Below, piece after piece: positions 36,438-45,276 of a stretch of 64,000 nucleotides of DNA; position 1 is the stretch's first letter; every line of letters starts with the position of its first letter. The translations under genes and the position numbers were made by a program. The notes beneath the pieces were generated by a model. It saw only the letters and a program-made list of their open reading frames with translations, did no database searches and was not told the DNA's origin. This DNA comes from Gemmatimonadota bacterium (lineage in GTDB: Bacteria; Gemmatimonadota; Gemmatimonadetes; Gemmatimonadales; GWC2-71-9): NCBI GenBank assembly GCA_009692115.1, contig SHZU01000006.1:62001-126000 (forward strand), in the 5' to 3' direction.

Positions 36438-37874
36438 ATGGAGTTGGCCTCGATGAACGTGGCGATGGTGGGCGCGGCGCTGGCCGTGGCGGTTGGGTGC
36501 GCCCCGAACCCGGCGACCGGCCGACGTGAGTTATCCCTCGTCTCCGAGAGCCAGGAAATCGCCATGGGCCAGCAGGCCGCAGCCGAGGTGCGTCAGTCCA
36601 TGGGCTTGGTGCCGGATTCAGCGCTCCAATAGTATGTCCGCGCGATCGGGCTTCGGCTGGCCAAGGCGTCCGAGCGGCCCAACCTCCCCTGGTCCTTCGA
36701 CGTCGTCGACGATCCGGCCGTCAACGCCTTCGCGCTGCCGGGCGGATCGATCTTCGTCACCCGCGGCATTCTGAGTTACATCCAGAACGAAGCCGAGCTG
36801 GCGTCGGTCATCGGACACGAAATCGGTCATGTCACCGCCAAGCACTCGGTCCAGCAGATTTCGCGAGCGCAATTGGCGCAGGGCCTGCTCGGGGTCGGCA
36901 GCATTCTGAGCAGCGAGGTGGCGGCCGTCGCGGGGGTGGCGAGCCAGGGCCTCGGGATCATGTTCCTCAAGTTCGGCCGGGATGCCGAGACCCAAGCGGA
37001 TGACCTGGGCTTTCGGTACTCCCTCAACGAGGGCTACGACGTCCGCGCCATGAAGGGCATGTTCGAGATGCTAGGCCGGGTCAGTGGAGGTGCCAGTGCC
37101 GGGCGGTTGCCGCAGTGGCTTGCCACCCACCCCGACCCCGAGAACCGGATCGTCAAAACCGAACAGCGGCTGGCCCAAATCACTGTTGATCTGAGCCGGG
37201 CCAAGCTCAATCGGGATCTTTTCGTCCGGAACTTGGACGGGATGGTCTTCGGCGAAAACCCGCGTCAGGGGTACTTCGACCAGCAGCGCTTCAACCACCC
37301 CGATTTGGCGTTCCGGGTCGACTTTCCCGCCGGCTGGAAGACCCAGAATCAACCGACGGCGGTCGTCGGGGTCAGTGCCGCAGAGGATGCCATGTTCGCG
37401 CTGAGTATTCCCGGCAAGGAGGCGCCGTCCCAATCCCTGGCCAAGTTTCTCAGCCAACCGGGGATCCAGTCGGCCAATCAGACCACCGCTGCCGTGAATG
37501 GAATGGTCGCCGCTGCGGCGGACTTCCAGGCCACCACGCAGGACAGCCAGGTGGTGGCCGCCCGGATCGCGTTCGTCTCGTATGGGGGAAGCACCTACCA
37601 ACTGCTTGGCTACACGAAGCAGGCCGGCATCGCCGCCTACCGGGGCGTGTTTGCCCAGATGAATCAGAGCTTCAACCGGCTCACGGACCCAGCCGCACTC
37701 GCCAAGCAGCCGATGCGATTCAAGTTGGTCCGGCTCTCCAGAGACCTGAGTGTGGATGAGTTCAACCGCCAGAACCCAAGTGTGGTGCCGGCGCCGACGG
37801 TGGCGTTCCTGAACGGGGTCGATGGGGTCACCGACTTGCTCAAGGCGGGCACCTGGGCCCGCCGGGTCCAGTAG
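36438..37874 (+). pseudogene. M48-family zinc peptidase with in-frame amber stop
   Basis: The ATG at 36438 follows a strong GGAGGGA site and encodes a lipoprotein signal (lipobox VAVGC) and the start of an M48 domain (NPATGRRELSLVSESQEIAMGQ). A TAG at 36630-36632 stops it after 64 codons, but the same frame continues without any shift: YVRAIGLRLAK, then HEIGH (zinc ligands), then DAETQADDLGF with the third ligand, to 37874. Restored length is 478 residues, normal for BepA/YfgC-like proteases with a C-terminal extension. The stop replaces what is probably a Gln (CAG) codon. Either a very recent nonsense mutation, a base-call error, or amber readthrough. Confidence 0.85.
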
Positions 37875-37877
37875 CGG

Positions 37878-39185
37878 TTAGTCCTCTTCCCGGAGGCACT
37901 CCTCCAGGATCCCCATCCCGGTGTCGACGTCATATTCGTCGAGGATCAGGGGCGGAGCCAGGCGGAAAGTGCTCTGGCCGCAGCCGAGGAGCAGCAGACC
38001 CTTCTTGAAGGCCCGGTCGGTGAGCCGGTCGATCAGCTCCGGAGCGGGTTCTTTCGTGCTCCGGTCTTTCACAAACTCGATCCCGAGCATCAGGCCGCGT
38101 CCCCGGACGTCGCCGATCACGCCATAGTGCTCCTGTATCCGCCTGGCCTGGCCGATCATCCGGTCGCCCATCGCCTGGATGTGGGGCAGCGATTGCTCGA
38201 CGATGTCGAGCGTTGCCAATGCCGCCGCGCAGCACACCGGATTTCCCCCGAACGTGGAGCCGTGGGATCCCGGCTCCCAGGTCATGACGGACTCCTTGGC
38301 GATAAAGGCGCCGATCGGCATCCCGCTCCCCAGGCCCTTCGCGGTCACGATGATGTCCGGCTCGACGTTGTCCCAATCGCAGGCCCACATCTTCCCGGTC
38401 CGGCCAACGCCGCTTTGGACTTCGTCGGCCACTAGCAAGATCCCATACTGATCGCAGAGATCGCGGAGGGCGTTGAGAAACCCGACCGGCGGGATCACAT
38501 AGCCGCCCTCGCCCTGAATCGGCTCGACGAAAATGGCCGCGACGTCGTCTGGGCTTACCTGGCGAAGGAACAAGTCGTGCAAAGCCGCCAGCGACCGTTC
38601 GACGGCGTTCGGGTTCCGGTACGGGTTGGGGTAGGGTATGTGGTACACTTCCGGCAACAGCGGTCCGAAGTGCTTGTGCTGCTTGACCTTGCTCGACGTT
38701 AGGCTGAGCGCGCCGCAGCTCCGCCCGTGGAACGACCCCTGAAACGAAATCAAGGCCGTCCTACGGGTGTGGTAGCGAGCCAGCTTGATGGCTCCTTCAA
38801 TGGCCTCGGTGCCCGAATTCGACAAGAAGGTCCGCTTCCGGCTCGGCCCCGGCGCCAGTTGCGCCAGGCGCTCGGCCAGCTTCGCAAATCCCTCGAAATA
38901 GAAATCGGTGCCGCAAATGTGAAGGAATTTCTCGGCTTGGTCCTTGATGGCGGCGACTACGGCCGGGTGATTGTAGCCCGTCGAGGTGACCGCGATCCCC
39001 GCCATATAATCGATGTACCGGTTGCCGTCGACGTCCTCGACCATGGCGCCCCGGCCTCCGGCGATCACGAGCGGATATTCCTTGATATACGAGGTCGACG
39101 TCCAGGCGGCATCACGATCGATGATCGCCCGGCCCTTGGGGCCGGGAGGGGTGGTTAACATTCGGGGGTAGTCGCGATTGGTCAT
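37878..39185 (-). CDS. class III (GabT/ArgD-like) aminotransferase
   Basis: A 435-residue PLP-dependent omega-aminotransferase. Visible features: SNSGTEAIEGAIKLAR (phosphate-binding), FQGSFHGRSCGALS, EPIQGEGGY, the Asp in LLVADEVQSGVGRTG and the Schiff-base Lys in VTAKGLGSGMPIGAF; THGSTFGGNP-type segment also present. It sits 32 bases downstream of the KamA-type aminomutase on the same strand, implying a shared pathway acting on a diamino or omega-amino acid such as lysine or beta-lysine. The start at 39185 is the first Met before the conserved region. Confidence 0.9.
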   Translation of the reverse strand: MTNRDYPRMLTTPPGPKGRAIIDRDAAWTSTSYIKEYPLVIAGGRGAMVEDVDGNRYIDYMAGIAVTSTGYNHPAVVAAIKDQAEKFLHICGTDFYFEGFAKLAERLAQLAPGPSRKRTFLSNSGTEAIEGAIKLARYHTRRTALISFQGSFHGRSCGALSLTSSKVKQHKHFGPLLPEVYHIPYPNPYRNPNAVERSLAALHDLFLRQVSPDDVAAIFVEPIQGEGGYVIPPVGFLNALRDLCDQYGILLVADEVQSGVGRTGKMWACDWDNVEPDIIVTAKGLGSGMPIGAFIAKESVMTWEPGSHGSTFGGNPVCCAAALATLDIVEQSLPHIQAMGDRMIGQARRIQEHYGVIGDVRGRGLMLGIEFVKDRSTKEPAPELIDRLTDRAFKKGLLLLGCGQSTFRLAPPLILDEYDVDTGMGILEECLREED

Positions 39186-39217
39186 GGGGCCCGCCACAAT
39201 GAAAAGGTCCTGAGTTG

Positions 39218-40585
39218 TTAAGACGCCGCCGTCTGCGCGGCGGCCTGGTCCCGCCACCACTGCTGGCCTTCGGGCGGCAGGGTGTGAATCGGATCGTAGT
39301 ATTCATGGCGCTGACCGAGGGCCTCGGCGTTGCCCCATTCGATGCTGGTGAGATAATTCTTGGTCCAGTACGAGATCCCCTTTTCCCGGTCGTACTCGGC
39401 CAGTTGGTGGATCCACCGCTTCCCGACGAACGGCACGTCACAAACGATCCTGGGAGTCGCGAACCCGGGGAGGTACCCCATGATGTCGTGCTGAAGCTGT
39501 TGCGCTTCTGCGATCGACGTCCGCCAGTGCTCGGAGTTCGGGATCATGTCGCACATATAGAAGTAGTACGGCAGGATCTTGGCGTGGTCGAGCAACATGA
39601 AACAGAGGTCCAGCAGATCTTGGCTGGTGGCGTTGACGCCCTGGAGCAAGACCCCCTGATTGCGCACGTCACGGAAGCCGATCTCGAGGAGCCGCTTGGT
39701 GGCGCGCCCGACGAGCGGGGTAACCTGCTGGGCGGCGTTGGCGTGGGTGTGCAGGGCCAGATCGACGCCGCGATCGAACGCCTTCTTCGCTAGCCGCTCG
39801 AGTCCTTCGAGGACGTTGTCCTGGAGGTAGTGCTGCGGCAACCCGATCAAGCCCTTCGAGGCGAGCCGGATGTCGCGAATGTTCGGAATGTCGAGCAGGG
39901 CGGAGACGAACGGCTCGAGCTGGGTGATGTGCAAATTGGCAATGTCGCCGCCGGAAACGACCACGTCGCGGACCGTGGCCGTCTTCCGGAGATAGTCCAG
40001 CATCTGCTGATGGCGGTCCTTCTGCGGAATCTGGAACTTGAGCTTGGCGACTTGCGGCACATCGTTGCCGACGAGGTCCATCCGGGTGCAATGCCCGCAA
40101 TACTGCGGGCAGGTCGTCAGCAACTCGGCCAGGACCTTGGTCGGATACCGGTGGGTCAGCCCCTCGACGACCCACATGTCATGCTCGTGAAGACTGTCGC
40201 GCGAGGCCTTCGGATGGTTGGCCCACTCGGTCAGCCGGTCGTTCAGGGCCGGGAGCATGTACCGCCGCACCGGGTCGTTCCAGAGGTCGGCCATGTTCAT
40301 TGTACTGAGCATGTGCGGAGGCAGCAACATCGACATCGTGGCCCGTTGCTCCTGATCCTGGGCAATGCTGTCCATCAGGCTTTGGGGCAACAGGTCGCCC
40401 AAGGTGCTCTTCAATTCCCGAAGATTCTTGACCGAGTGCTTCCGCTGCCAGGTCGCATTCTCCCAGTCCGCCGTCGACACGCCGTGATAGCCGGGAATTC
40501 GAGTCCAATCCGGCTCCACGTACTGTTGGGGCGGCGGGTACGGAATCGGTTGGCCGGTCTTCAGTGGCGCTTGGGTCGGGTGCAT
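39218..40585 (-). CDS. kamA: KamA-family radical SAM lysine 2,3-aminomutase-like enzyme
   Basis: A 455-residue radical SAM, PLP-dependent aminomutase. The [4Fe-4S] motif is C159-P-Q-Y-C163-G-H-C166. A DVVVSGGD segment follows, and the C-terminal part has CDVPFVGK in place of the DAPGGGGK loop of clostridial lysine 2,3-aminomutase: the substrate-contacting Asp and PLP-binding Lys are kept but the glycine loop is not. It is longer than EpmB (~340 aa), so not the EF-P modifying type. Divergent from a GntR/FCD regulator and upstream of an aminotransferase. Activity on lysine is likely but not proven by sequence. Confidence 0.85.
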   Translation of the reverse strand: MHPTQAPLKTGQPIPYPPPQQYVEPDWTRIPGYHGVSTADWENATWQRKHSVKNLRELKSTLGDLLPQSLMDSIAQDQEQRATMSMLLPPHMLSTMNMADLWNDPVRRYMLPALNDRLTEWANHPKASRDSLHEHDMWVVEGLTHRYPTKVLAELLTTCPQYCGHCTRMDLVGNDVPQVAKLKFQIPQKDRHQQMLDYLRKTATVRDVVVSGGDIANLHITQLEPFVSALLDIPNIRDIRLASKGLIGLPQHYLQDNVLEGLERLAKKAFDRGVDLALHTHANAAQQVTPLVGRATKRLLEIGFRDVRNQGVLLQGVNATSQDLLDLCFMLLDHAKILPYYFYMCDMIPNSEHWRTSIAEAQQLQHDIMGYLPGFATPRIVCDVPFVGKRWIHQLAEYDREKGISYWTKNYLTSIEWGNAEALGQRHEYYDPIHTLPPEGQQWWRDQAAAQTAAS

Positions 40586-40625
40586 TTAGGCCTCGCGGAC
40601 GGAAGTACAGCTTGACGGGAACCAA

Positions 40626-40646
40626 GATAATATATTATATATTATC
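40626..40646. promoter_or_regulatory. 21-bp AT-rich perfect palindrome, candidate GntR operator
   Basis: Half-sites GATAATATAT and ATATATTATC are exact reverse complements separated by a single T. In a GC-rich genome this nearly pure A/T block stands out. It lies 41 bases upstream of the kamA start and 45 bases upstream of the GntR-regulator start, in the divergent gap, where it would serve as operator for both genes and supply the -10 elements. Confidence 0.65.
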
Positions 40647-40690
40647 GAGCAACCTGAAGGATTCCCCTCAAACTGGTGGAGGTAAGCGCT

Positions 40691-41395
40691 GTGGATCTCG
40701 CGGGGGTGCTCACCCGGATGCCGCGGGTTCGAAAGCAGGCTACCCATGAGTTGGTGGCCTCCGTGCTGCGGGAAGCGATCACGGCAGGCCACCTGCGCGG
40801 CAACGAGCCGCTCCCCCAAGACGAGATCGCGGCGCAACTCGACGTCAGCCACATTCCGGTTCGCGAGGCCCTTCGGCAGCTCCAGTCCGAGGGCCTGGTC
40901 ACGTACCAGCAGAATCGCGGGGCCTCGGTGGCGGCGCTGACCCCCGAGGAAATTCGGGAGATTTACGAGATCCGGGCCATTCTCGAGACCGCTGCCATCA
41001 CCCAGGCCTGTGCGGACATCGCCCCCGAGAAATTGAAGCGGGCGGTCCGGATTCTGGCCGAGTCGGAGCGAACCGATGACCCAGCCCGATGGGGCTCCCT
41101 CGACGTCGAATTCCACGAGTTGATCTATGCCTTGGAGGGTCGGCCCCGGCTTCACGAACTGATCGCCGGGCTCCTCAGACGGGTCGACCGGTATTGGCTG
41201 TCCCATGGCTTGATGCTGCGTCACCGCTCGGAGTTCGAGCAGGAACATCGCGCCCTCCTCGGGGCCGTTGCGCAAGGAGATGTGGGCGGGGCCGGCCGGT
41301 GTCTTCAGGGTCACCTGGCCGGCGCCTCGCGTCGCCTGATTGCCGAAATGGTTCGCCTGGAAGCCGCGGCTCCGAGCAGTTTGCCCGGAGCCTGA
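40691..41395 (+). CDS. GntR-family transcriptional regulator (FCD subfamily)
   Basis: A 234-residue regulator. The N-terminal winged helix (~12-75) has the family pattern LREAITAGHLRGNEPLPQDEIAAQLDVSHIPVREALRQLQSEGLV; the C-terminal all-helical FCD domain (~85-225) has metal-binding Asp/His positions in DVEFHELIY and later His residues (EHRALLGAV, LQGHLAG). Start GTG at 40691 has GGAGG eight bases upstream, better than the GTG at 40676. It faces kamA and the aminotransferase, so it most likely controls that operon in response to an amino acid or its product. Confidence 0.92.
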   Translation: MDLAGVLTRMPRVRKQATHELVASVLREAITAGHLRGNEPLPQDEIAAQLDVSHIPVREALRQLQSEGLVTYQQNRGASVAALTPEEIREIYEIRAILETAAITQACADIAPEKLKRAVRILAESERTDDPARWGSLDVEFHELIYALEGRPRLHELIAGLLRRVDRYWLSHGLMLRHRSEFEQEHRALLGAVAQGDVGGAGRCLQGHLAGASRRLIAEMVRLEAAAPSSLPGA

Positions 41396-41550
41396 CGCCC
41401 CGTCCGGGACCGGCTCCGGGGCCGAGTCGTTAGGCACCCCTGGCTATTCCGTTGGGACGACGCAACATGACGCTCAGGTCGCTCCTCCAAAGAGGCCCGG
41501 CATCTCACTTGCCTCTCTCGATGCCGACTCCTCAAACGGCACCGTCCTGA

Positions 41551-41907
41551 ATGGCAACTGCCAGCGATCGAAAACCCGAGTTGAGCTATGTGCTCGCGGC
41601 CACCACGACCGATGAAGTGCATAAAGCTGCAGCGTGGCTTCGCGAGGCCCGCCTTTCCGAGCGCGTCGAAATTGTCTTGGCGGCCCCCGGCAAGGTGTTT
41701 GGTCTGGTCGCCGGCCGGGTTATTCCGCCGTGGGTCCGGCTGGCATCGGCCGACAACACCCCCGACCGGAAGGTGATTCAGGTGGCGGGCGCCCGGCAAA
41801 CGACGGGCGCGGTGGTGATCGTGGTGAGTTGTGACGATGATCTCGACTTGAAGGTCCGGGATCCCTTTTCCGTCGAGGGCTCGCCCGCCGAAGGCCACGA
41901 TCCGTAA
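41551..41907 (+). CDS. short protein of unknown function (glycosyltransferase-2-like start)
   Basis: A 118-residue reading frame from an ATG at 41551. The first ~40 residues (LSYVLAATTTDEVHKAAAWLREARLSERVEIVLAAPG) resemble the opening beta-alpha-beta unit of family 2 glycosyltransferases, where a nucleotide-sugar-binding strand precedes a helix and a second strand. The remaining residues do not continue that fold. It may be a truncated relic or an independent small protein; no RBS of note. The 155 bases upstream hold no other gene. Confidence 0.45.
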   Translation: MATASDRKPELSYVLAATTTDEVHKAAAWLREARLSERVEIVLAAPGKVFGLVAGRVIPPWVRLASADNTPDRKVIQVAGARQTTGAVVIVVSCDDDLDLKVRDPFSVEGSPAEGHDP

Positions 41908-41979
41908 CTATGGGCCGGCAGCGAGCAGGTTGCGTTGCCGCCCATCATGGTCGAAGTCCTGGTCTAGCCGCTTCCGCCG

Positions 41980-43272
41980 CTACTGCCGGGTGGTCCGCCG
42001 CCGCATGAAATCCATCAGGATGAACTGGCCTAACGTCATGGTATTGGTGAAGTAGGCCTTCCCGCGGCAGATCTCGCCGATCGCTTTGACGAACTCGACC
42101 AAGGCCCGGTCTCGGGCGAGCATGAAGGTGTTGATGACGATGCCGCTTCGGCGGCAGGCGGCCACCTCATGAAACGTGGCTTTCAGGATGGCGGGGTCGA
42201 GCCCCATCGAGTTGACGTAGACCTCGCCGGACGGCATCGTCATGGCCGATGGCTTGCCGTCGGTAATCATGATGATCTGCCGCATGTCTTTCTTCTGCCC
42301 CATCAGCAGCCGCCGGGCGAGCTTGAGCCCTTCGGCTGTGTTGGTGTGATACGGGCCGACCTGGGCGCCGGTGAGGGTGGCCAGTGGAATTTCCTCGGCC
42401 CGGTCATGGAACAACACCACCTTCAAGGAATCGCCGGGGTACTGGGTCCGGATCAGGTGCGTCAGCGCCAACGCCACCTTCTTGGCCGGGGTAAAGCGGT
42501 CCTCTCCATAGAGGATCATCGAGTGCGAGCAGTCGAGCATCAAGACCGTCGCGGCCGAGGAGCGGTATTCCGACTGTTGGACCAGCAGGTCGTCGTACTC
42601 GAGATCCAATGGCAACGTCAGTCCGCCGCGGGCAATCGCCCTCCCCAGCGTGCCGGGCACGTCGAGGTTGAGGACGTCCCCGAATTCGTAAGGTTTTGAC
42701 GATGACTCCGCCTCGACTCCGGTCGAGAGGAACGGGGTGTCGTGAGTACCCAGGCTCGCCTTCCCAACGGTGCCGAGGAGGTTCTTGAGAGTTCGGTAGC
42801 CCAGGAAGTCGAGTCCTTTCCCGGTCAGATCAAACTGAACCTGCTCCGCCGCCGCCCGGGCTTGGCCCCCGGGACCGACCACCGCCGAGTAGCCGGCGGG
42901 AACCTGGGGGGGCTCTTTTGCCTTGAGGTACCCTTCGTCCATGAGCCGCTGAACGATCTGGTCGAGCATCCGGGACAAGTCCTGGTCCAGTTGCCGGCCC
43001 GCGGGCGACTCGGGATCGATCTCGCCGCGGAGGTACTTGACCATGTCCTGGGTGAGTTGGCCGGATTTGAGAAGGGCCTCGAGAATGGCCTCCTTGAGCG
43101 AGTTCATCGACCGGTCGCCGCCCTGGGGCGGTTCGGCCCACCAAGGCCATTCCTCGGGTCCGCCGGCAAACCCGGACTGGAGCAGGAAATCGCCGAGTTG
43201 GTCCAACAAGGCCTGGAGGTTGACGGCATCACCAAGCTCGGCGGTGTATTTGCCGTAGGTCGTGTATCGCAT
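41980..43272 (-). CDS. VWA-domain protein (MoxR partner type)
   Basis: A ~430-residue cytoplasmic protein. Residues ~1-220 are a helical, charged N-terminal region ([33 protein letters not shown]), followed by a von Willebrand A domain (~245-425) with MIDAS motif DCSHSM, Thr in [12 protein letters not shown], and Asp in MITDGKPSA. The start is one of two adjacent Met codons at 43275/43272. This type normally works with a MoxR-like AAA+ ATPase, here found at 45273-46742 on the same strand, separated by two plus-strand genes. A chaperone-like or metal-insertion role is typical for such pairs. Confidence 0.88.
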   Translation of the reverse strand: MRYTTYGKYTAELGDAVNLQALLDQLGDFLLQSGFAGGPEEWPWWAEPPQGGDRSMNSLKEAILEALLKSGQLTQDMVKYLRGEIDPESPAGRQLDQDLSRMLDQIVQRLMDEGYLKAKEPPQVPAGYSAVVGPGGQARAAAEQVQFDLTGKGLDFLGYRTLKNLLGTVGKASLGTHDTPFLSTGVEAESSSKPYEFGDVLNLDVPGTLGRAIARGGLTLPLDLEYDDLLVQQSEYRSSAATVLMLDCSHSMILYGEDRFTPAKKVALALTHLIRTQYPGDSLKVVLFHDRAEEIPLATLTGAQVGPYHTNTAEGLKLARRLLMGQKKDMRQIIMITDGKPSAMTMPSGEVYVNSMGLDPAILKATFHEVAACRRSGIVINTFMLARDRALVEFVKAIGEICRGKAYFTNTMTLGQFILMDFMRRRTTRQ

Positions 43273-43321
43273 CATCCGTAAGGTCGTCCGGTCGGGCGGC
43301 CGGGGCAACTATCTTTCCCGC

Positions 43322-44620
43322 GTGCTTTCCAAAGTCCGCGCGGCAATCCTGTCGATCGGTGCCCTCCAGCACCGTAATTTCCGGTTGTTCATTGCGGGGC
43401 AATTCGTGTCGCTCTGCGGGACGTGGATGCAGAGCGTGGCCCTGTCCTGGCTGGTGCTCGAGTTGACCGACTCGACCTGGAAGACCGGCCTGGTGAGTTT
43501 CTTCGGCGCCTTTCCGGTCCTGCTGTTGACGCTCTGGGGCGGAGCGGTGGCCGATCGGGTCGACAAGCGATTCTGGCTGATGGTGCTCCAGACCTTCTTT
43601 CTGGTCGAGGCGTTGGCCCTCGGGATCTTGGCGTGGGCGGGGATGATTACCGTGCCCTGGGTCTACGCGCTGGCGCTGTTGACGGGCGTGGTCAGCGCCT
43701 TCGAGATCCCGATCCGCCAAGCGTACCTCGTGGAGATGGTCGGGAAGTCCAACCTGATGAGCGCCATTGCCCTCAACAGCTCGGCGTTCAATCTCTCACG
43801 GGTCGTCGGCCCGGCGCTGGCCGGCGTGGTGAACGCCACCCTCGGGCCGGCGGCCTGCTTCTTCATCAATGCCGTCAGTTTCTTCGCGGTGTTGATCGGC
43901 CTTTACAAGATCGACCCGCGCGAGGTTCGCTCCGACCAGAGCGGTCGCCGGGCTGGGCTCCGAGCCGGATGGGATCACGTCCGGGCCCTTCCCCTTCCCC
44001 GGGCGCTGGTGATACTCACCACCGTGTTCACGTTGTTCGGGTCGGCCTTGATCGCGATTCTTCCGGCCTTTGCCCGGAAGGCCCTGGGCGCGGAGGTCGG
44101 CGGGTACGGCGGGTTGATGTCGGCGTTCGGGATCGGGGCGGCCCTCGGCGCCCTCACCTTGGCCGCGATCGGCCAGCGGTTCCAGCGAGAGCGGGTGGCA
44201 TTCATCGCCGCCATCGCCGTCGGCGTCAGCTTACTGCTGTTGGGGTTGGTTCACGTGTTCGCGGTGGCTGTCGTCCTACTCGTCGTGGCGGGATTGAGCA
44301 TGGCGCTCAACGCCATCATGACGAATACGATCCTGCAAACCAGCGCCCCCGATCACATCCGGGGCCAGGTGGTCGGCCTTTATTCCTTCATCGTCATCGG
44401 CCTGGCGCCGTTCGGTTCCGCGCAGGCGTCGTGGATCGGCGAGCAGTTTGGACCGTCGTTCGCGATCGCATTGGGCGGGGCCGTCTGTTTGGTGGCGGCC
44501 CTGGTCATGGCGTGGCGGAATGGGCTCTTTCGTCCCCGGCCTGATGTCGGGCCGCTCGCGCGGATGACCGGGGAATACCCGGTCCTCGATTCCCCTGATG
44601 GCCAAGGAGGTGGGCGGTGA
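43322..44620 (+). CDS. MFS transporter (EntS/MFS_3-like exporter)
   Basis: A ~432-residue 12-helix major facilitator. N-terminal HRNFRLFIAGQFVSLCGTWMQSVALSWLV and the loop 2-3 motif GGAVADRVDKR are characteristic of the MFS_3 / enterobactin-exporter group. No siderophore genes are nearby. GTG at 43322 is taken as start, leaving 49 bases to the divergent VWA gene. Its stop overlaps the next start (GTGA at 44617), so it is coupled to the kinase-like gene. Confidence 0.9.
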   Translation: MLSKVRAAILSIGALQHRNFRLFIAGQFVSLCGTWMQSVALSWLVLELTDSTWKTGLVSFFGAFPVLLLTLWGGAVADRVDKRFWLMVLQTFFLVEALALGILAWAGMITVPWVYALALLTGVVSAFEIPIRQAYLVEMVGKSNLMSAIALNSSAFNLSRVVGPALAGVVNATLGPAACFFINAVSFFAVLIGLYKIDPREVRSDQSGRRAGLRAGWDHVRALPLPRALVILTTVFTLFGSALIAILPAFARKALGAEVGGYGGLMSAFGIGAALGALTLAAIGQRFQRERVAFIAAIAVGVSLLLLGLVHVFAVAVVLLVVAGLSMALNAIMTNTILQTSAPDHIRGQVVGLYSFIVIGLAPFGSAQASWIGEQFGPSFAIALGGAVCLVAALVMAWRNGLFRPRPDVGPLARMTGEYPVLDSPDGQGGGR

Positions 44621-45276
44621 TCATCACGATCTCTCGCGAACTGGGCGCCGGTGGGAGCGAGGTGGCCCGTCAGGTGGCCGAGGCGCTCGGGTGGCGGGTG
44701 GTGGATAACGAGTTGGTCGACCAGATCGCCGCCCGGACCGGGCTGAGCCCGGCCGAGGTCAGAGAACGTGAAGAGCGGGCGCCGGGGTTCCTCGAGCGGC
44801 TGATCCGGATGCTCACCAAGGCCGCGCCGGAAATGCTGACCCCGGCAGCCGAACACGTGCCTGAGTTGGAAGAAGCGCATTTGGTCCAGATGACCCAGAC
44901 GGTGGTGGAAGAAATTGCGCGGGAGGGGCGGGTGGTGCTGGTGGGCCGCGCGGCCCCGGCGGTGTTGAGCCGCGATCGCGATGCGATCCACCTCAAGATC
45001 GTCGCTCCGAAAGCCTGGCGGGTCGAGGCTGTCATGGCCAGGCTCGGGATCGGACCGGATGAGGCCGCGGCCGAGGTCGAGTCGTCCGACGCGAACCGGA
45101 AGCGCTATCACGAGCAGTATTACGAACGGGACTGGAACGACGCCTCCTACTACCACTTGGTACTCAATACGGCGGCGTTAGGTATCCCGCACACGGTGGC
45201 CACGATCGTCGGCCGGGCCAAGACGCTGTGGCCCCACGAAACCCGGGAGCGCCGAGTCCCGCCGCCGGCGCCTTAG
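44617..45276 (+). CDS. cytidylate-kinase-like protein (PF13189 type)
   Basis: A 219-residue P-loop-like protein of the cytidylate-kinase-like family. It opens ITISRELGAGGSEVARQVAEALGW, where the canonical GxxxxGK[ST] is replaced by GAGGSEVAR, as is usual in this family, followed by VVDNELVDQIA. ERDWNDASYYHLVLNT near the C-terminus is also a family mark. It is not the housekeeping CMP kinase by this pattern; its substrate is unknown. The last bases overlap the convergent MoxR gene (TTAG shared). Confidence 0.87.
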   Translation: MIITISRELGAGGSEVARQVAEALGWRVVDNELVDQIAARTGLSPAEVREREERAPGFLERLIRMLTKAAPEMLTPAAEHVPELEEAHLVQMTQTVVEEIAREGRVVLVGRAAPAVLSRDRDAIHLKIVAPKAWRVEAVMARLGIGPDEAAAEVESSDANRKRYHEQYYERDWNDASYYHLVLNTAALGIPHTVATIVGRAKTLWPHETRERRVPPPAP

